Source: an uncultured Hymenobacter sp.
GTDB taxonomy: Bacteria; Bacteroidota; Bacteroidia; Cytophagales; Hymenobacteraceae
Direction of reading: 5' to 3'
NCBI GenBank assembly: GCA_913776615.1
Contig: CAJYPK010000043.1
Location: 62,001-126,000, forward strand
Length of the DNA stretch: 64,000 bases
Part shown: positions 34,744 to 42,965 of the stretch, in pieces
Position numbering within the stretch: position 1 is the stretch's first letter
Layout of the letters: each line of letters starts with the position of its first letter
The notes under the pieces: generated by a model
Told to the model about the DNA's origin: nothing
Databases searched by the model: none
The model's input: only the letters and a program-made list of their open reading frames with translations
Position numbers and translations under genes: made by a program

Positions 34744-35112
34744 CTAGCCTTTGGTAAACTCGCCGATGTGCCACAGAATGCCAGCGGGGTCGCAGACGAA
34801 ACCCTCCTTGCCCCAGGGCTCCTGCCGGATGGGCACGAGGCGAACGCCCTCGTACTTACTGGGTAAGTCCAGCGCCGCTAGCTCAGCCCAGTACCGCTCT
34901 ACATCCGCTACCTCCAGAAACAGCATGGTGTTATCAACCCAGTCTTGCACGTAGGCATCCTGCAAGTAAAAGCCCACGCCCTGCCGGTTGAAATACGACA
35001 TCTTGGGTGAGATAATGACCTCGGTAAAACCGAAAGCGCGGTAGAAGCTGCGCGAAACGGCGAAATCTTTGGACCCGATAAACGGTCGGATGGTAAGAAT
35101 TTGGGCGGGCAT
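34744..35112 (-). CDS. VOC-superfamily (glyoxalase/bleomycin-resistance-like) protein
   Basis: The 122-residue protein is a single VOC domain: beta-alpha-beta start I-R-P-F-I-G-S-K-D-F-A-V-S-R-S-F-Y-R-A-F-G-F, a middle strand L-F-L-E-V-A-D-V-E-R-Y-W, and the end P-W-G-K-E-G-F-V-C-D-P-A-G-I-L-W-H-I-G-E. The Glu and His near the end could ligate metal. VOC proteins work as dimers in isomerisation, cleavage or drug binding; the reaction cannot be told here. Confidence 0.88.
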   Translation of the reverse strand: MPAQILTIRPFIGSKDFAVSRSFYRAFGFTEVIISPKMSYFNRQGVGFYLQDAYVQDWVDNTMLFLEVADVERYWAELAALDLPSKYEGVRLVPIRQEPWGKEGFVCDPAGILWHIGEFTKG

Positions 35113-35177
35113 GTTGGCAGCAGTTAAAAGAGATTTGGGCAGGATATACCCAGCGCTACGGGGTATCGCAGGGCAAA

Positions 35178-36173
35178 TTAAAGGCTCCGCTTCTTAGCGG
35201 CATTTTCCTGAAACTGCTGCCGAAATGCGGGCCGCTGCGCCTGCCACCATGCCAGCAGCCGCTTGCGGGCGGTTGGTGTTGCACAAATAGTTAAGCCATT
35301 TTCGTCGATAAAATAGTGGAGCCGGCTACCCATTTGCAAGTAGTCAACCTCCGTCATTGTGAACAAAAAGTCTCTGATAAGAAGCTTCTTTCCAAATGCT
35401 ATACTCATAGGCCCCCAGAGCGCCCCTCGTTCTACGGAGTCCTTTACCGTGATATACACTGGCTGTAGCGCCCTGATTCGACTGACAATCTGCTGCGCTT
35501 GCAGGTTTATGGCCTGCTCATAGTCCAGTTGTCGTTTCAACGCAGGCACCTTGATAGTTTCCGTGCCAATATCAGATGGAATAGGTTGCTGGATAGGCAG
35601 ATTGGCTACCTGATAACGTACCAGGCTATTAACCAATGCCCACTCATCCGTTCCCCCTTTTTCCAGCGCAGCAAATAGATAAGGTACGTCAGACTGCCAC
35701 GGGTCACGGATTAGTAATTCAATTATTAATTCCTGCAAATCATCCTGCGTCAATAAGCTACGTAAAGCCTGGCGGGCTGCGACATTCTGGAATTGCTCAT
35801 AATATCTACCGGCTACTCTACTTTTTATTCCAATCAGGTGCAGGCAGTATACTGCGCCGTATTTGTTTTTTACGTCAGTAGTAGTTTGAATAAAATTAAG
35901 CAGCGGTGGAATGGCAGCTTCCCCGTGCGCGGCAATTGAATACATATCATCCGTGTATCCAATCCAATACGCCTTAAAGGTTTGGACAAATTGCCAATCG
36001 TTGTTAAGTCGCCTAATTAGCGCTGGCAGCGCCGTAACGGTATCGATAGTCACCGCGCTGCCGCCACCCTGGTGCGCCCGCCAGACTACTTCTCCAGTAC
36101 CCGAACTGGTTTGAGCCAAACCCGGTGCCGCGAATAGCACGGCGACTACGGCGGCGAGTATCCTACTGCGCAT
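35178..36173 (-). CDS. Exported HEAT-like helical protein
   Basis: A 331-residue protein with a signal peptide (M-R-S-R-I-L-A-A-V-V-A-V-L-F-A-A-P-G-L-A-Q). The central part looks like helical repeats (A-I-P-P-L-L-N-F-I-Q, A-R-Q-A-L-R-S-L-L-T-Q-D-D-L-Q-E-L). No known domain. Its start overlaps the 3' end of the helicase gene by 11 bases, so they are co-transcribed, although one product is exported and the other is cytoplasmic. Codon use is more AT-rich than in neighbours. Confidence 0.6.
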   Translation of the reverse strand: MRSRILAAVVAVLFAAPGLAQTSSGTGEVVWRAHQGGGSAVTIDTVTALPALIRRLNNDWQFVQTFKAYWIGYTDDMYSIAAHGEAAIPPLLNFIQTTTDVKNKYGAVYCLHLIGIKSRVAGRYYEQFQNVAARQALRSLLTQDDLQELIIELLIRDPWQSDVPYLFAALEKGGTDEWALVNSLVRYQVANLPIQQPIPSDIGTETIKVPALKRQLDYEQAINLQAQQIVSRIRALQPVYITVKDSVERGALWGPMSIAFGKKLLIRDFLFTMTEVDYLQMGSRLHYFIDENGLTICATPTARKRLLAWWQAQRPAFRQQFQENAAKKRSL

Positions 36174-39100
36174 TGGAATCAGCGTTAGTAGCCACCCAGC
36201 CGCCGCCGGCCCGCACTCTTGCCAGCAAAGCCGCGTGGTGCGGGGCGCGTTGCAAAATCAGCTCGTTGCCCAGCAGCACGAGCTGCTGGCGCGCCCGCGT
36301 CACGGCCACGTTGAGCTTGCGGTCGACCTGGCCAGTTTCGTCGGGCGAGACCATCAGCTCCAGCTGGTGCTCGTGGTGGCAGCAGAAGCTCACCACGATT
36401 ACCTCGCGCTGCGAGCCCTGGTAGCGCTCCACGGTATCGACGCTGACCTGGGCCAACGCGGGCAGGCCGTGCTCCTGGGCCAGCTGCGAGAGCCGGGCGC
36501 GAATGCGGGCCGCCTGGTTGCGGTAGCTGGCAATGATACCCAGCGTGGTATCGGGGTCGAAGGCGGGGCCGTAGCCCTGCACCACGGCCAGGGCGGCGCG
36601 GGCGGCCAACTCGGCCTCCTGGCTCGACTCCTTCTGCGACAGGTCGTCGGGCTGGCGGCGGGTGGGCACGAATACGAGGCGCTGCCGCCGCAAAGCCTCG
36701 CCGAAGACATCGGCGGGCGCGGCGGCGGGCCAGGCGCTGGGGTTGAGGCTGGCGTGCTGCCAGGGCGCGGGGCTGCGCAGCTGGCCGCCGTAGAAGTCGT
36801 CGTTGACGAGCACGGCCAAATCGGCGTGGGCGCGGTACTGGTTGGCCAGCGTACCGTGGGCATAGGGCCACTGCGCCTCGGCCCGGCGAAACAGCCGCTC
36901 GAAGTACGAGTTGCGTAAATTGGTCAGGCCCAGCTGCTCGCGCAGCAGGTCGGCCACGGCGGGGGCCACGGCGCTGGTTTCGGGCTCCTGCGTCACCACG
37001 GCGGGCAGCTGGCGGTGGTCGCCGATGAGAATGAATTTCTTGGCCTTGGCCAGCAGCGCCAGCATGGGGCCTTCGAGCACCTGGCTGGCCTCGTCCACCA
37101 CGGCCACGTCGAACTGCTTAAGCTGAAACAGCTCGGGCCGCCCCAGCAAGCTGCTGATGGTGCCCACGTAAAGCGGCGTGCCGGTGAGCCGCGCCCGCAC
37201 CATCTGGCGGGTGGGCAGGTCGCGAATCATATTGTCGAGCAGGTAGGGCCGGTAGGCCGGCGAGGTGCCCAGCCGCGAGCCGATGCGAATGAACGGCAGC
37301 CCGGCCTCCATCAACTGCTCGCAGATTTCATCCACGGCGCGGTTGGTGTAGGCGGCCAACAGGGTCTGCTGATCGTCGGCCACGAGGCGCACGGCCAGCT
37401 CGCGCAGCACCGAGCGGGTTTTGCCAGTGCCGGGCGGGCCGCAGAGCACAAACCAGTCGGGCGCGGCCAGGGCGCGGGCCACCACCTCGGGCGCGGCGGT
37501 GGCGGGCTGGGCGGTGGCCGCGTCCCAGCCCTGCGGCGGGCGCGGCGCGGTGCGGGCCAGCAGCTGGCGGCGGCGGCCGGGCGGCAGGCTCAGGAAGGCC
37601 GTCAGCCCCGCCCATTCCCGGCGAAAGGTGTCGTAGGTATCGGGCTCCAGCGCCCAGTGCGAATGGCCGTGCAGGTAGCGCGGGGCCATGCGGCGGTTGC
37701 GCACGGCCAGCACCACGCGGCCATCGGCCCCGAGGTCTTCGGCCAGCGTCACTTTCACCACCTGCGCATCGAGGGCGCTGAGGGTCTTGGCGTTGCTGGC
37801 GGCTGACTGATCTGCCTGGGCAGGGTGTAACGCTGCGTCTTCGCGAACCGCAGGCGCATCGGCGGCCCGGCGGCGCGGGTAGAGAATGAGCGTATCGCCG
37901 GCCCGGAAGTTGACTTCCCGCCCATTCGCCGGGCGCTGAAAGATGAGGTGTGGGCCGAGGCCATCGCGGGCGTCGTCGGGCGCGTTGCTGTGGTCTTCGA
38001 CGAGTTCCAGCTCGTCGAGCAGGCTGAAATTCTGATGCTTGCGCGCTTGCGGCAGCAGCCACAGGCCGGCCTGGCCGCCGGCGTCGCCGGGGCGGCCCTC
38101 GTCGCCGAGCAGGGCCAGCCGCATTTCGCGGGCGGCGAAGCGGGTCAGCTCCAGGCAGTAGGCCCGCTCGGTGCGGTCGGCGGCGGCCCACACGGTGGCG
38201 GTTTTTTCGGCCTTTTCGCGGTTGAAGGGCGGAATAGCGGCCAGGTTGGGCCGCAGCACGGGGGCCAGCAGAGCGGCGGTTTGGCCGGGGCCGGTGGCGC
38301 GGGCCAGCTGCAATTCCAGGCCCACGAGGTGGTTGCGGGCGGCCAGCAGCTGATCAACAAGCGCCTGGTTTTGCAGCACCGGGCGCACGGCCGGCTGGTC
38401 CTCGGCCGCGTTGGAATACAAGATGCTGGTGCGCCCCCGGCCGGCCGTTTCACCGTCGGCCCCGAACACCGATTCCAGCAGCAGGCGGTAAAGCTGGGCC
38501 TGGGCGACATGGTTGGTCCAGGGCTCAGCAGCAGGCACCTTCACCGAGCTTTTGAGCTCCACGAGGTCGTAGCCAGTGGCGCTTTCGTGGAGCAGGTCGA
38601 GGCGTCCTTGCAGGCCGTAGGTGGCGGAGAGAAAAGTGGGTTCGAGAAAGCAGTCGGCCAGGCGCAAGGGCTGTTGCTGGTAGCCGCTGCGCGAGCTGGC
38701 CGCGAAGCCCTGCCGCCGCGCCTGCCGCAGGGTACGGTGGTGACGGCGCAAGTCGTTGAGCAGTTCGGGCACGCCGGTGCGGGTCTGAAACTCGGGCAGC
38801 GTACTCAGCGTGAGCGGCTCGGCCCGAAAGAGCTTTTTCGTAAGAAAATGCTCCAGGTCGAAATCTACTCCTGACGAAGCCTGAGAATTCGCCCCCTGAC
38901 TAGTCGGAGTCGGCACCTGCTTACCCACCACTTCGGCCGGCCGTTTGGTACCCGGTGCCAGCGCTTCGGCAGCAGCCTCGTACGCCCCCGCTGGCACCTG
39001 GTCGGCCGCCGACAACTCGGCCGGCCATGCGTTGGTTAGTAATGGATGATTACCCACCGCCACCTGGCTAGCCGCGTGGCTTACCTCCTCGTCGAGCAGG

Positions 39101-39939
39101 CGGTTGACGAGGTTACCCACCACGAGCGAGCGCGAGGACTCGTCGGGCAGAAAATACTTGAGCAGCGCCAGCTCGGCGTAAGTACCGTCGCGCTGCGCGC
39201 ACTCGGCCAGGGTCGTCACGCTCACGAGGTAATCGGGCTCCAGCACCACGCGCCGGGGCCGCACGCGGCCATCGGGCAGCACCACCGGGCCGATGAGGTT
39301 GAGGGCCGGGTGCAGGGCGGCGGCGGGCACCAGGAGGCTTTCGTAGGCCGGGGGCAGCTCCAGGGGAAACGGCCCCGCCGGCCGGTCGTCGGCGGGCACG
39401 CTCATTTCCACGGTGATAACGCCCGTGGGCAGGTCGGCGTGCACTACCTGCACCCGCCACACGGCGCGGGGGTCGGCCGCGGGGGCGGCGCTGGCGGCGG
39501 GCAGCGTGGGCGCAGTCGCCGGCAGATGCGCCCGGATCTCGGCAGGCACAGGCGGGCGCGGGCCGGCGTAGGCTTCGCCCGTGATGGCCCCCAGCAGCTC
39601 GGCCACGGCCGCGAAGCCGGCGGCTACTTCGGCCGGGGTGCCGGGGTAGCTTTCGTGCAGCACGAGATTGGCGGCCACGCGCAGATCTTGCAGGCGGGCG
39701 CGCAGGCTGGGGTCCAACTCCAGGGCGTAGCAGGCCCCGCCGATGGCCTGAAATAAGTTACCGAAAGGAGCCTTGCGGCGCTTGTAGTCGGCGCGCAGCA
39801 GGCTTTCGAGCAGCTTGCGCAGGCGCGGGAGCTGATCGGCGGGGGCGGCCGTAGGGTCGGCCAGGGCAGCGAGGCGGGCGTGGGGCGAGTCGGACAAATC
39901 AACTAGGCGTAAACAGACCTTAAAGATAAGCTCAGACAT
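36163..39939 (-). CDS. Nuclease-helicase of the Dna2/Upf1-like SF1B type
   Basis: With ATG 39939 the protein is 1258 residues. Near residues 445-485 is a RecB/Cas4-like nuclease: G-R-L-D-L-L, V-E-L-K-S and Q-A-Q-L-Y (the QxxxY motif), a PD-(D/E)XK arrangement. From ~830 a superfamily 1 helicase follows: Walker A C-G-P-P-G-T-G-K-T-R, Walker B V-V-D-E-A-S-Q, motif III G-D-H-R-Q-L-P, and R-Y-Q-G-S-Q-R-E and N-V-A-V-T-R-A-R near the end. The first ~400 residues are unknown. Such fusions act in replication-fork processing or in defence. It is preceded by a 71-bp inverted repeat and followed by an exported protein gene. Confidence 0.88.
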   Translation of the reverse strand: MSELIFKVCLRLVDLSDSPHARLAALADPTAAPADQLPRLRKLLESLLRADYKRRKAPFGNLFQAIGGACYALELDPSLRARLQDLRVAANLVLHESYPGTPAEVAAGFAAVAELLGAITGEAYAGPRPPVPAEIRAHLPATAPTLPAASAAPAADPRAVWRVQVVHADLPTGVITVEMSVPADDRPAGPFPLELPPAYESLLVPAAALHPALNLIGPVVLPDGRVRPRRVVLEPDYLVSVTTLAECAQRDGTYAELALLKYFLPDESSRSLVVGNLVNRLLDEEVSHAASQVAVGNHPLLTNAWPAELSAADQVPAGAYEAAAEALAPGTKRPAEVVGKQVPTPTSQGANSQASSGVDFDLEHFLTKKLFRAEPLTLSTLPEFQTRTGVPELLNDLRRHHRTLRQARRQGFAASSRSGYQQQPLRLADCFLEPTFLSATYGLQGRLDLLHESATGYDLVELKSSVKVPAAEPWTNHVAQAQLYRLLLESVFGADGETAGRGRTSILYSNAAEDQPAVRPVLQNQALVDQLLAARNHLVGLELQLARATGPGQTAALLAPVLRPNLAAIPPFNREKAEKTATVWAAADRTERAYCLELTRFAAREMRLALLGDEGRPGDAGGQAGLWLLPQARKHQNFSLLDELELVEDHSNAPDDARDGLGPHLIFQRPANGREVNFRAGDTLILYPRRRAADAPAVREDAALHPAQADQSAASNAKTLSALDAQVVKVTLAEDLGADGRVVLAVRNRRMAPRYLHGHSHWALEPDTYDTFRREWAGLTAFLSLPPGRRRQLLARTAPRPPQGWDAATAQPATAAPEVVARALAAPDWFVLCGPPGTGKTRSVLRELAVRLVADDQQTLLAAYTNRAVDEICEQLMEAGLPFIRIGSRLGTSPAYRPYLLDNMIRDLPTRQMVRARLTGTPLYVGTISSLLGRPELFQLKQFDVAVVDEASQVLEGPMLALLAKAKKFILIGDHRQLPAVVTQEPETSAVAPAVADLLREQLGLTNLRNSYFERLFRRAEAQWPYAHGTLANQYRAHADLAVLVNDDFYGGQLRSPAPWQHASLNPSAWPAAAPADVFGEALRRQRLVFVPTRRQPDDLSQKESSQEAELAARAALAVVQGYGPAFDPDTTLGIIASYRNQAARIRARLSQLAQEHGLPALAQVSVDTVERYQGSQREVIVVSFCCHHEHQLELMVSPDETGQVDRKLNVAVTRARQQLVLLGNELILQRAPHHAALLARVRAGGGWVATNADSNAQ

Positions 39940-40005
39940 AGGAATACCTGCAGCGACGACCCAGAACTTCTCCCGCCATACCCTGCCCACCCCCCGGCGC
40001 TAGGC

Positions 40006-40186
40006 GCTGGCCGCCGTTTAGCGCGCAGCGCGTAACGGCAGGCCGATTAGTGGGGCGAGTCTCCAGACTCGCGAAAGAACGGGCACTAGAATTACGGGAC
40101 GCTACCACATGCTCGTTTCGCGAGTCTGGAGACTCGCCCCACTAATCGGCCTACCGTTGCGCGCTGCGCGCTAAACGGCGGCCAGC
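40006..40186. repeat. Long near-perfect inverted repeat (71-base arms)
   Basis: Arms 40006-40076 and 40116-40186 begin with GCTGGCCGCCGTTTA and contain GGGGCGAGTCTCCAGACTCG, itself a partial palindrome. A 39-base loop carries no ORF. It lies between gpmA and the nuclease-helicase gene. Composition and symmetry fit a non-autonomous mobile element or a strong terminator; no transposase is seen. Confidence 0.85.
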
Positions 40187-40206
40187 AGCTAGCAGCAGAC
40201 TAAACG

Positions 40207-40896
40207 CTAGTCTAGGTAGTAATGCTGAATTCGATTAAAATCCTCGTCCAGCTCATACACCAGGGGCACACCGGTGGGGATGTCGAGGCTCGTTACTTCC
40301 TCGTCGGTGAGGTGGTCGATGTACTGCACCAAGGCGCGCAGGCTGTTGCCGTGGGCAGCGATAATTACCTTTTGGTTGCGGCGCAGGGCGGCCATGATCT
40401 TTTCGGTCCAGAAAGGCATTACCCGGGCCAGCGTTTCGCTCAGGTTTTCGGTCAGGGGCAGCTCGCGCTCGGTGAGGTGGGCGTAGCGCAGGTCGTGGCC
40501 GGGCCAGCGGGGATCGTCTTTGGTAATAGCGGGCGGGTGCGCGTGGGGCGAGCGCCGCCACTGCTGCACCTGCTCGGCCCCGTACTGAGCGGCCGTTTCG
40601 GCCTTGTTCAATCCTTGCAGCGCGCCGTAGAAGCGCTCGTTGAGCCGCCACGACTTCTGCACCGGAATCCAGAGCTGATTCATGTTTTCGAGGGCAATAT
40701 CCAGCGTTTTGATGGCCCGCTTCAGCACCGACGTATAGCCGATGTCAAACGTGTAGCCGTGCTGCTGAAGCAGTTGCCCGGCGCGGGCCGCCTGTTGCTT
40801 GCCCAGCTCCGAGAGGTCTACGTCGGTCCAGCCAGTAAAGCGGTTTTCCTGATTCCAGACGCTTTCGCCGTGGCGCAGGAGCACGAGTTTTTGCAT
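40207..40896 (-). CDS. gpmA: 2,3-bisphosphoglycerate-dependent phosphoglycerate mutase
   Basis: The 229-residue protein has the phosphohistidine motif L-R-H-G-E-S-V-W-N at the N-terminus, F-T-G-W-T-D-V-D-L-S, E-R-F-Y-G-A-L-Q-G-L-N-K, and the second His in I-A-A-H-G-N-S-L-R-A-L. It interconverts 3- and 2-phosphoglycerate in glycolysis. Length matches the family. It is monocistronic, isolated by a terminator upstream and a long inverted repeat downstream. Confidence 0.97.
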   Translation of the reverse strand: MQKLVLLRHGESVWNQENRFTGWTDVDLSELGKQQAARAGQLLQQHGYTFDIGYTSVLKRAIKTLDIALENMNQLWIPVQKSWRLNERFYGALQGLNKAETAAQYGAEQVQQWRRSPHAHPPAITKDDPRWPGHDLRYAHLTERELPLTENLSETLARVMPFWTEKIMAALRRNQKVIIAAHGNSLRALVQYIDHLTDEEVTSLDIPTGVPLVYELDEDFNRIQHYYLD

Positions 40897-40927
40897 AAAA
40901 CAAACGGGTAGTTAGCACTAATAAAGA

Positions 40928-40969
40928 AACGTCCGGTTGAACTCACCGCAGTAAGCTCAACCGGACGTT
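40928..40969 (-). terminator. Terminator of the DUF2911 gene
   Basis: Arms AACGTCCGGTTGA and TCAACCGGACGTT around a ~16-base loop; on the reverse strand it is followed by TTTCTTTATT. It lies between the DUF2911 stop and gpmA. Confidence 0.75.
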
Positions 40970-41006
40970 CTACGCAACTGGTGCCGCGGCGGAGCGGGGG
41001 GCGGGC

Positions 41007-41573
41007 TTATTTTACCTTAAACGCAACCTCCGTCTTATCCCACAGCAGCGCTACTTTACCCGATTTGTCGGCCGTGATAGTGAACTGCTCCACGGGCGTG
41101 GCCAGGGTTTTAGGCTTCACTTTTACGCGCAGCACGTCGTCGGCGGCCTTGTACTCGTAGGCTCCCCACTGCTTGGCCGTCTTGTTGAAGATGATAGTCC
41201 ACTCGGTGGCTCCAGGGATGGTGAACAGCCCGTAGGTACCGGCCGCCAGCGGCTGGCCGTCGATTGTCACCGGCTTGCTCACCATGAAGGTCGTAGCCTC
41301 GTTGGCCCCGGTGCGCCACACCTCCCCGGCGGGGGCCAGGGGCGTTTTGTCGCCGAAGGCCGCCCGGCCTTTCAGCGAGGGCCGGCTGTAATCGATGGTG
41401 AGGTCGGTACCGCGCACGGTAGTCTGCACCACGGCCGGCGGGCTGGGACGCTTGGACTTGTCTTCGGGCTTCTTAGCCTGGGTGGGCTCGGGCGTGGTAG
41501 TTTGGGCCAGGACCGGGGCAGCGGCGGCGAGTAGCGTTGCGCTGGCGAGAGCAGCAAGGGAGAAAAAGCGCAT
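41007..41573 (-). CDS. DUF2911 exported protein
   Basis: ATG at 41573 (M-R-F-F-S-L-A-A-L) gives 188 residues with a signal peptide ending P-V-L-A-Q. The mature part fits DUF2911: V-R-G-T-D-L-T-I-D-Y-S-R-P-S-L-K-G-R, then G-E-V-W-R-T-G-A-N-E-A-T-T and L-A-A-G-T-Y-G-L-F-T-I-P-G. It is a beta-sandwich periplasmic family, widespread in Bacteroidota, with unknown function. A Pro/Lys-rich linker follows the signal. Confidence 0.88.
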   Translation of the reverse strand: MRFFSLAALASATLLAAAAPVLAQTTTPEPTQAKKPEDKSKRPSPPAVVQTTVRGTDLTIDYSRPSLKGRAAFGDKTPLAPAGEVWRTGANEATTFMVSKPVTIDGQPLAAGTYGLFTIPGATEWTIIFNKTAKQWGAYEYKAADDVLRVKVKPKTLATPVEQFTITADKSGKVALLWDKTEVAFKVK

Positions 41574-41679
41574 GGAGCGAAAAAATAGTAGTTGGGGCGA
41601 CAAACCGGAAACCCCACCAGAAGTTTTCGCCTCACCTTTATAGTATCAATATAAGTATACAAATTTTATACCCACGCCA

Positions 41680-41895
41680 TACTGGCACTAGCGCGAGTTT
41701 AGGCGCAGCCGTAACTCGTGCCTGTTCATGAGGTGGAGGCTGCGCCTCCACTGCCGCAACGCGGCAAACAACGTTGGCATAGTTGGGAAGGCCGGGCCAC
41801 CGTTATATGCCGCGTTGCGGCAGATGAGGTACAACCTCATCGTTAATACCTGGCACGAGTTACGCTACGCTAAACTCGCGCCAGTGCGGGGACAG
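41680..41895. repeat. Nested inverted repeat beside the Mrr-like gene
   Basis: Outer arms near 41682-41722 and 41852-41892 carry GCGAGTTTAGGCGCAGCCGT and a close complement. Inner palindromes are TGCCGCAACGCGGCA at ~41751 and TGCCGCGTTGCGGCA at ~41808, and TGGAGGCTGCGCCTCCA at ~41733. It fills most of the 414-base gap between DUF2911 and the restriction gene; the rest (41574-41679, 41896-41987) has no gene. Confidence 0.7.
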
Positions 41896-41987
41896 GCTTT
41901 ACATTCGGGCGGGTTGCGGAGCACAAAGCTTCAAGTTTGCACGTCAGCCCGCTTGATGCAAAGTCAGTATTAGTATCTCTTTTCTTT

Positions 41988-42755
41988 TTAGTAGTCTTGC
42001 AACCAAGTTTTTATGTCGTTAAAATCCTTCAAGTCAAGTTGATTTTCAAAAATTTTGGCTTCCTTAACAGCATCTTTAGTAAAAAATCCTGTCGTAACAA
42101 TAATACTTTTTGCAGGCTTATGAATTGAATGAACACCTATAACTTCTCGTATAAGCCCAACATCTATTTTATTTTTTGGACTATATCGCTTACATTCAAC
42201 ATAAGTCAAAAAAGTTGAAACCTTTGTTCGAATCGAGGCAATAATATCACGTCCACCGTCACGAGTTGCTTTCGTCAATTCCACATCAAATCCCAGGTCT
42301 CTTAGAATACTTGCTATTAATTCTTCAAATTTTCTAGGATTGAGATCATATAGTTTTTCAGGATATTTATTAAAGTATTTTTTAACTTCATCGTCTATAT
42401 CAGCAACAATTAGCCCCAATGACTCTTCATTCTTTTCTTCACCTAACTCGAATAAAGCTTCCTCTTTTTGCCCTTTTACCAAAATCTCGTTAATCGATTC
42501 CAGCAAAATATTTTTAGTTTCTTCGATAGAACCCAGAGAAACCTTTATTTCAATTGCCCTATAAGCGTTATCACTTTCAAGTCCAAGAATTACATAACTC
42601 CAATCTTTATCAATATTATCTTGTAATATAATTCCAATTAATTTATCGTCATTTGTTACGAACCATTTCTTCTCCGTAGAGAAAATTGCAGCCATAGGAT
42701 TTTTATCTATGTCGTAGTTGGCAAGTTCGTCTTCTGAAATTTCTCTAATGTTCAT
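41988..42755 (-). CDS. Mrr-type restriction endonuclease, AT-rich and probably acquired
   Basis: The 255-residue protein has a C-terminal Mrr_cat domain (about 140-255): F-E-E-L-I-A-S-I-L-R-D-L-G-F, G-G-R-D-I-I-A-S, Y-V-E-C-K-R-Y (the D...ExK catalytic core) and T-T-G-F-F-T-K-D-A. Mrr-like enzymes cut modified DNA. The N-terminal ~130 residues are unknown and may be a sensor. Composition is foreign: 34% GC over 42001-42300 by my count, far below its neighbours. No methyltransferase is adjacent, so it stands as a modification-dependent enzyme or a solitary acquisition. Confidence 0.88.
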   Translation of the reverse strand: MNIREISEDELANYDIDKNPMAAIFSTEKKWFVTNDDKLIGIILQDNIDKDWSYVILGLESDNAYRAIEIKVSLGSIEETKNILLESINEILVKGQKEEALFELGEEKNEESLGLIVADIDDEVKKYFNKYPEKLYDLNPRKFEELIASILRDLGFDVELTKATRDGGRDIIASIRTKVSTFLTYVECKRYSPKNKIDVGLIREVIGVHSIHKPAKSIIVTTGFFTKDAVKEAKIFENQLDLKDFNDIKTWLQDY

Positions 42756-42920
42756 TGTGTCTTTTTAAAATTGGCGCCAACATTAAGATTCCCGTTACTC
42801 GCCTCGCTAGTAGTTGCGGGAACCATGCCAACGGAGGTGTAATTCCCGCAAGTATAAGAGGCAACTAGGTTTCGCTAAGCGTCCAGCAGTAGGCGAGGCA
42901 GCACTAGCCGCATTCATCCA

Positions 42921-42928
42921 TAATTTTG
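42921..42928 (+). promoter_or_regulatory. Bacteroidota -7 promoter box TAATTTTG
   Basis: TAATTTTG matches TAnnTTTG and lies 37 bases before the ATG of the FAD-dependent gene. It is preceded by an IR-like stretch (42790-42870) containing CCCGTTACTCGCC and TTCCCGCAAG. Confidence 0.55.
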
Positions 42929-42965
42929 CCCCCGCTTAACGGCTAACTCCCGTTCGCCCCCTCTC

